Assembly: GCF_004210375.1 (NCBI RefSeq)
Contig: NC_134834.1
Location: forward strand, 97,220,170 to 97,284,169
Direction of reading: 5' to 3'
From: Tachypleus tridentatus
Lineage: Eukaryota > Arthropoda > Merostomata > Xiphosura > Limulidae
Length of the DNA stretch: 64,000 nucleotides
Shown here: in pieces, positions 61,571-64,000 of the stretch
How positions within the stretch are numbered: position 1 is the first letter of the stretch
Layout: every line of letters begins with the position of its first letter
Position numbers and translations under genes: made by a program
Notes under the pieces: model-generated
The model's input: only the letters and a program-made list of their open reading frames with translations
Told to the model about the DNA's origin: nothing
Database searches by the model: none

Positions 61571-64000
61571 CTAAAAACAGAAAAACATAACCAGGTTTGA
61601 ACAAAACACAATTCCTTTATGATTTTACAGTAATGTTTCAAGGTTATTAGAGATAAAAACTAATGTAGACTTCTGAAATACTTTCATAACAACAAACAGT
61701 TAAAGTGCTTATTAGTAACTCATGCTAGAATTAATATTCAATGTCAGGGTAATTTTACAATAACCCTTACAAGTGTGTAAAATATTCTCCAAAATAAAAA
61801 TCATATAAACTGTTGCTCACAGTTCAACACACTACTTGATATAATATTCATGTATAACTATATTAAGCAAGTGACTTATCCTCCTTAAATCTAATTTTTA
61901 CATTAACTACTATAAAACTAGCTTAACCCTTAAATTGCTACCTTCTTCTTATATGCACTTCACATACAGCATTCACTCTATCAATGCCCTCCATAACCTG
62001 AACTTACTATTACTGGACTCCACATACTGTATTCACTACCAGTGGACTTCACATACTATATTCACAACTAGCATACACAACATACTGTATTCATTACCAG
62101 TGGACTTCACATACTGTATTCACAACTAGCATATACAACATACTGTATTGATTGACTACCAGTATATTCCAGAAGTCATGAGAGAAGGGGATGTAAAAAC
62201 CATCCCCAATTTTTGTTTTGAATACACATTTGATTTTTAAAAAAATCTCTTAAATTATCAGTGTAGAAAAAAAACGCCCACATTTTTGTGACACTGGTCT
62301 TCACATAGTTTATTCATTACCAGTGGATTCCACATAATTATCTCAGGGAATAATCAATATTTTGCCTATAGAAAAACTGACTTAAAACTAGGTGAATATT
62401 TTATGAGTTTTTTGTGTTATTTGAAATGAACAAATTCAAGGACTCATAAGAAATCTGTTGCAAACATAATTTGAAATTGTGATTAAAAAAAAACAATCGG
62501 ATACATGTGGGCTCATGGTCTGAATCAGTCACTCAAGGGTTGAATATCAAAATTAACTTTTTCTCTATTATTATACACTAACTTCTGTAGGACATCATAC
62601 AGTTTTAAGGAAGCCTTTTACAAATTATATTTGGCTGGTGTACCAGTGTCACTAAAAACAGTTAATGTAAATTCTCATAAAATGAAATTGGTATTATAAA
62701 TAAACTATAAATCATGAATAAACAAAATTAATTAATATATGATTGATTATAATTATATATACAAATAAAAATAAAATTTATGCCACTGTACTCATTCGTA
62801 TCTTGTTGTATAAAAACACCAACTTACATGTGGCTATTACATTCATAAAAACATGCTGTGACATCTATACCACTGTTCCTACAGTTGTTTTGTTTCATAA
62901 CAATGCATTATTTTACAAATCTTAACACCAGAGCTTTAACTGTTACAACTGTTTGACACCAAAATAAAAGGTCCAACTTTTATTTCAAAAAATAAATGAT
63001 ATGTTAAATAAATGCTTATTTCAATTCTTATCAATATTTGAAAATAAATTAGTTACATAAAATGTAATCTTATTCACAAATTATTTTAAGATAGATGTTT
63101 TGTACTACTAATCTCAAGTTAATAAACATTTAAGAAATACATATACAGACATTAAACTTTGTTGCTTTGACCTTGAATCAGTAACTAAGAAACATTGCTT
63201 ATTGGATTACCTACCTATAACCTGTAAGCCTATAACACTTAAGTTTTAAAAACCATATATTGCAAATGCATAACATTCTGAAAAATCTGTTAAATATCAC
63301 GAGACATTATTACCACTGGCTTTCTTTGCATGTTTTATGATGTTGCATTATGTAATCTGAATTAATTAGTAATGCACCATAATGGTTAAAATGCCTGTAT
63401 ATACATATACAACTTTCAAGTACAAGTAGATAGAACAGAGTATAAAGTAGTGTCAGCTATTTTGAGTTTCACAAGAAAGTGACCACAAACAGCTCTTGCA
63501 GAGATGAGCAGTGGAATCTAATGGGAAGCTACAAATACTTAGAAAAGAAAACATAGATCTCATAATTTTCTAAGTTTCTTTATATATTCTTTTATTCCTG
63601 AAAATATTTTGCTATAAATTATATTCATTTGATAGCTTAAAAACTTTTCTCTGACAAAATTTCAGGTATTTTTAGTAGGTTGGCAGCCATGAATAGTAAC
63701 CCATTTTCTGTGATGTAGTTCTTTAATGCTAATTATTGTTCATCAGGACATGGCTATGTGTGTGAAGATATTGAGGTTCATATGGACTTCTCAACCTTGG
63801 ACAACCTAAGAAAAATGAAAAACTGTGAGATAACCACTACCAAATAAAAAAAAATCATGGATGTCCATGTTTTAGAAACTAGATAAGTTATGATTAAATA
63901 ATTGCTTTTTATGTTTACAGGTATAAGGAAGCCATTTCTGATCTTACTGTTGTGATACTATGGGTGAAAATATGCTAAATTAAGCAGAGATCCAAAAATT
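61571..64000 (-). other. Intron, mirror of 16416-18857
   Basis: This AT-rich intron includes the 58-bp duplication mirror (about 62030-62150). I see no gene; the short frames here are the same non-coding text as in the left arm. Confidence 0.75.

Larger units (their letters stand above)
41411..64000 (-). repeat. Right arm of the inverted duplication (reverse complement of 16416-39563)
   Basis: The sequence begins opposite 39563 and is still paired at the window end (64000 opposite 16416). It differs from the left arm by scattered substitutions, by many one-base indels mostly in homopolymers, by a few 2-6 bp indels and by minisatellite copy number. The coactivator lies on the minus strand here. 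It is best read as a second haplotype or duplicate contig of the same locus. Confidence 0.97.

Noticed and set aside
16416..64000. A sex-chromosome-style or amplified genomic palindrome
   Set aside because: This is possible in principle, but the 500-N join, the contig end at a tandem array and the complementary frameshifts fit two haplotypes or a duplicate contig better.

Overview
The window is eukaryotic nuclear DNA: AT-rich, with short coding exons in long introns bounded by GT/AG sites, tRNA-derived SINEs, a decayed LINE, a hAT-type MITE and large minisatellites. From memory, the SINE sequences (for example the complete copy at 4871-5146 and the type ending in a CA run at 19998-20113) match families I associate with horseshoe crabs (Xiphosura). 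A chelicerate, probably a horseshoe crab, is therefore my best guess; it is an inference and not a search result.

The only convincing gene is a p160 nuclear receptor coactivator (NCOA/SRC family; the insect orthologue is taiman). Its 3' portion runs on the + strand from 8624 to 39136 in eleven exons. The bHLH-PAS half would lie upstream of the window. All exon phases agree from one exon to the next. The exons encode a Ser/Thr-rich linker, LxxLL nuclear receptor boxes (LRNLL, LRELL and LRKLL, the last split by an intron), a further LSDLL motif with acidic AD1-like helices, a basic plus poly-Gln segment, Pro/Gln/Ser-rich regions and a conserved-looking C-terminal block. The reading frame is still open at 39136, so the gene continues beyond the last exon seen.

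Layout. 1-8420 is decayed, pyrimidine-rich repeat DNA with one SINE and a degenerate tandem repeat. 8624-9635 is the first exon. 9636-18857 is a long intron with a decayed minus-strand element (about 12980-15830) and a possible TTAA-flanked element. 18858-24985 holds five exons, SINEs and a SINE/exon chimera. 24986-33311 is an 8.3 kb intron with a 66-bp minisatellite and a minus-strand LINE that is split by a 48-bp minisatellite. 33312-39136 holds the last five exons and a hAT MITE. 39641-40852 is a 72-bp minisatellite, and 40911-41410 is a gap of exactly 500 N.

Everything from 41411 to 64000 is the reverse complement of 16416-39563, with small differences: the same exons, introns, MITE with its target-site duplication, LINE, SINEs and minisatellites at changed copy number. 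Both arms carry single-base indels in coding exons, at different places, so each arm repairs the other's breaks. The right-hand sequence stops 78 bp short of the 72-bp array. I read this as the second haplotype (or an uncollapsed duplicate contig) of the same locus, scaffolded head-to-head across an arbitrary gap, and not as a real 45-kb palindrome. The window probably represents one gene seen twice. I found no convincing novel biological system. The most informative signals are the inverted duplication, the minisatellites (one with a 462-bp higher-order period), a SINE carrying a captured exon fragment, and a tandemly duplicated exon end with two splice donors.
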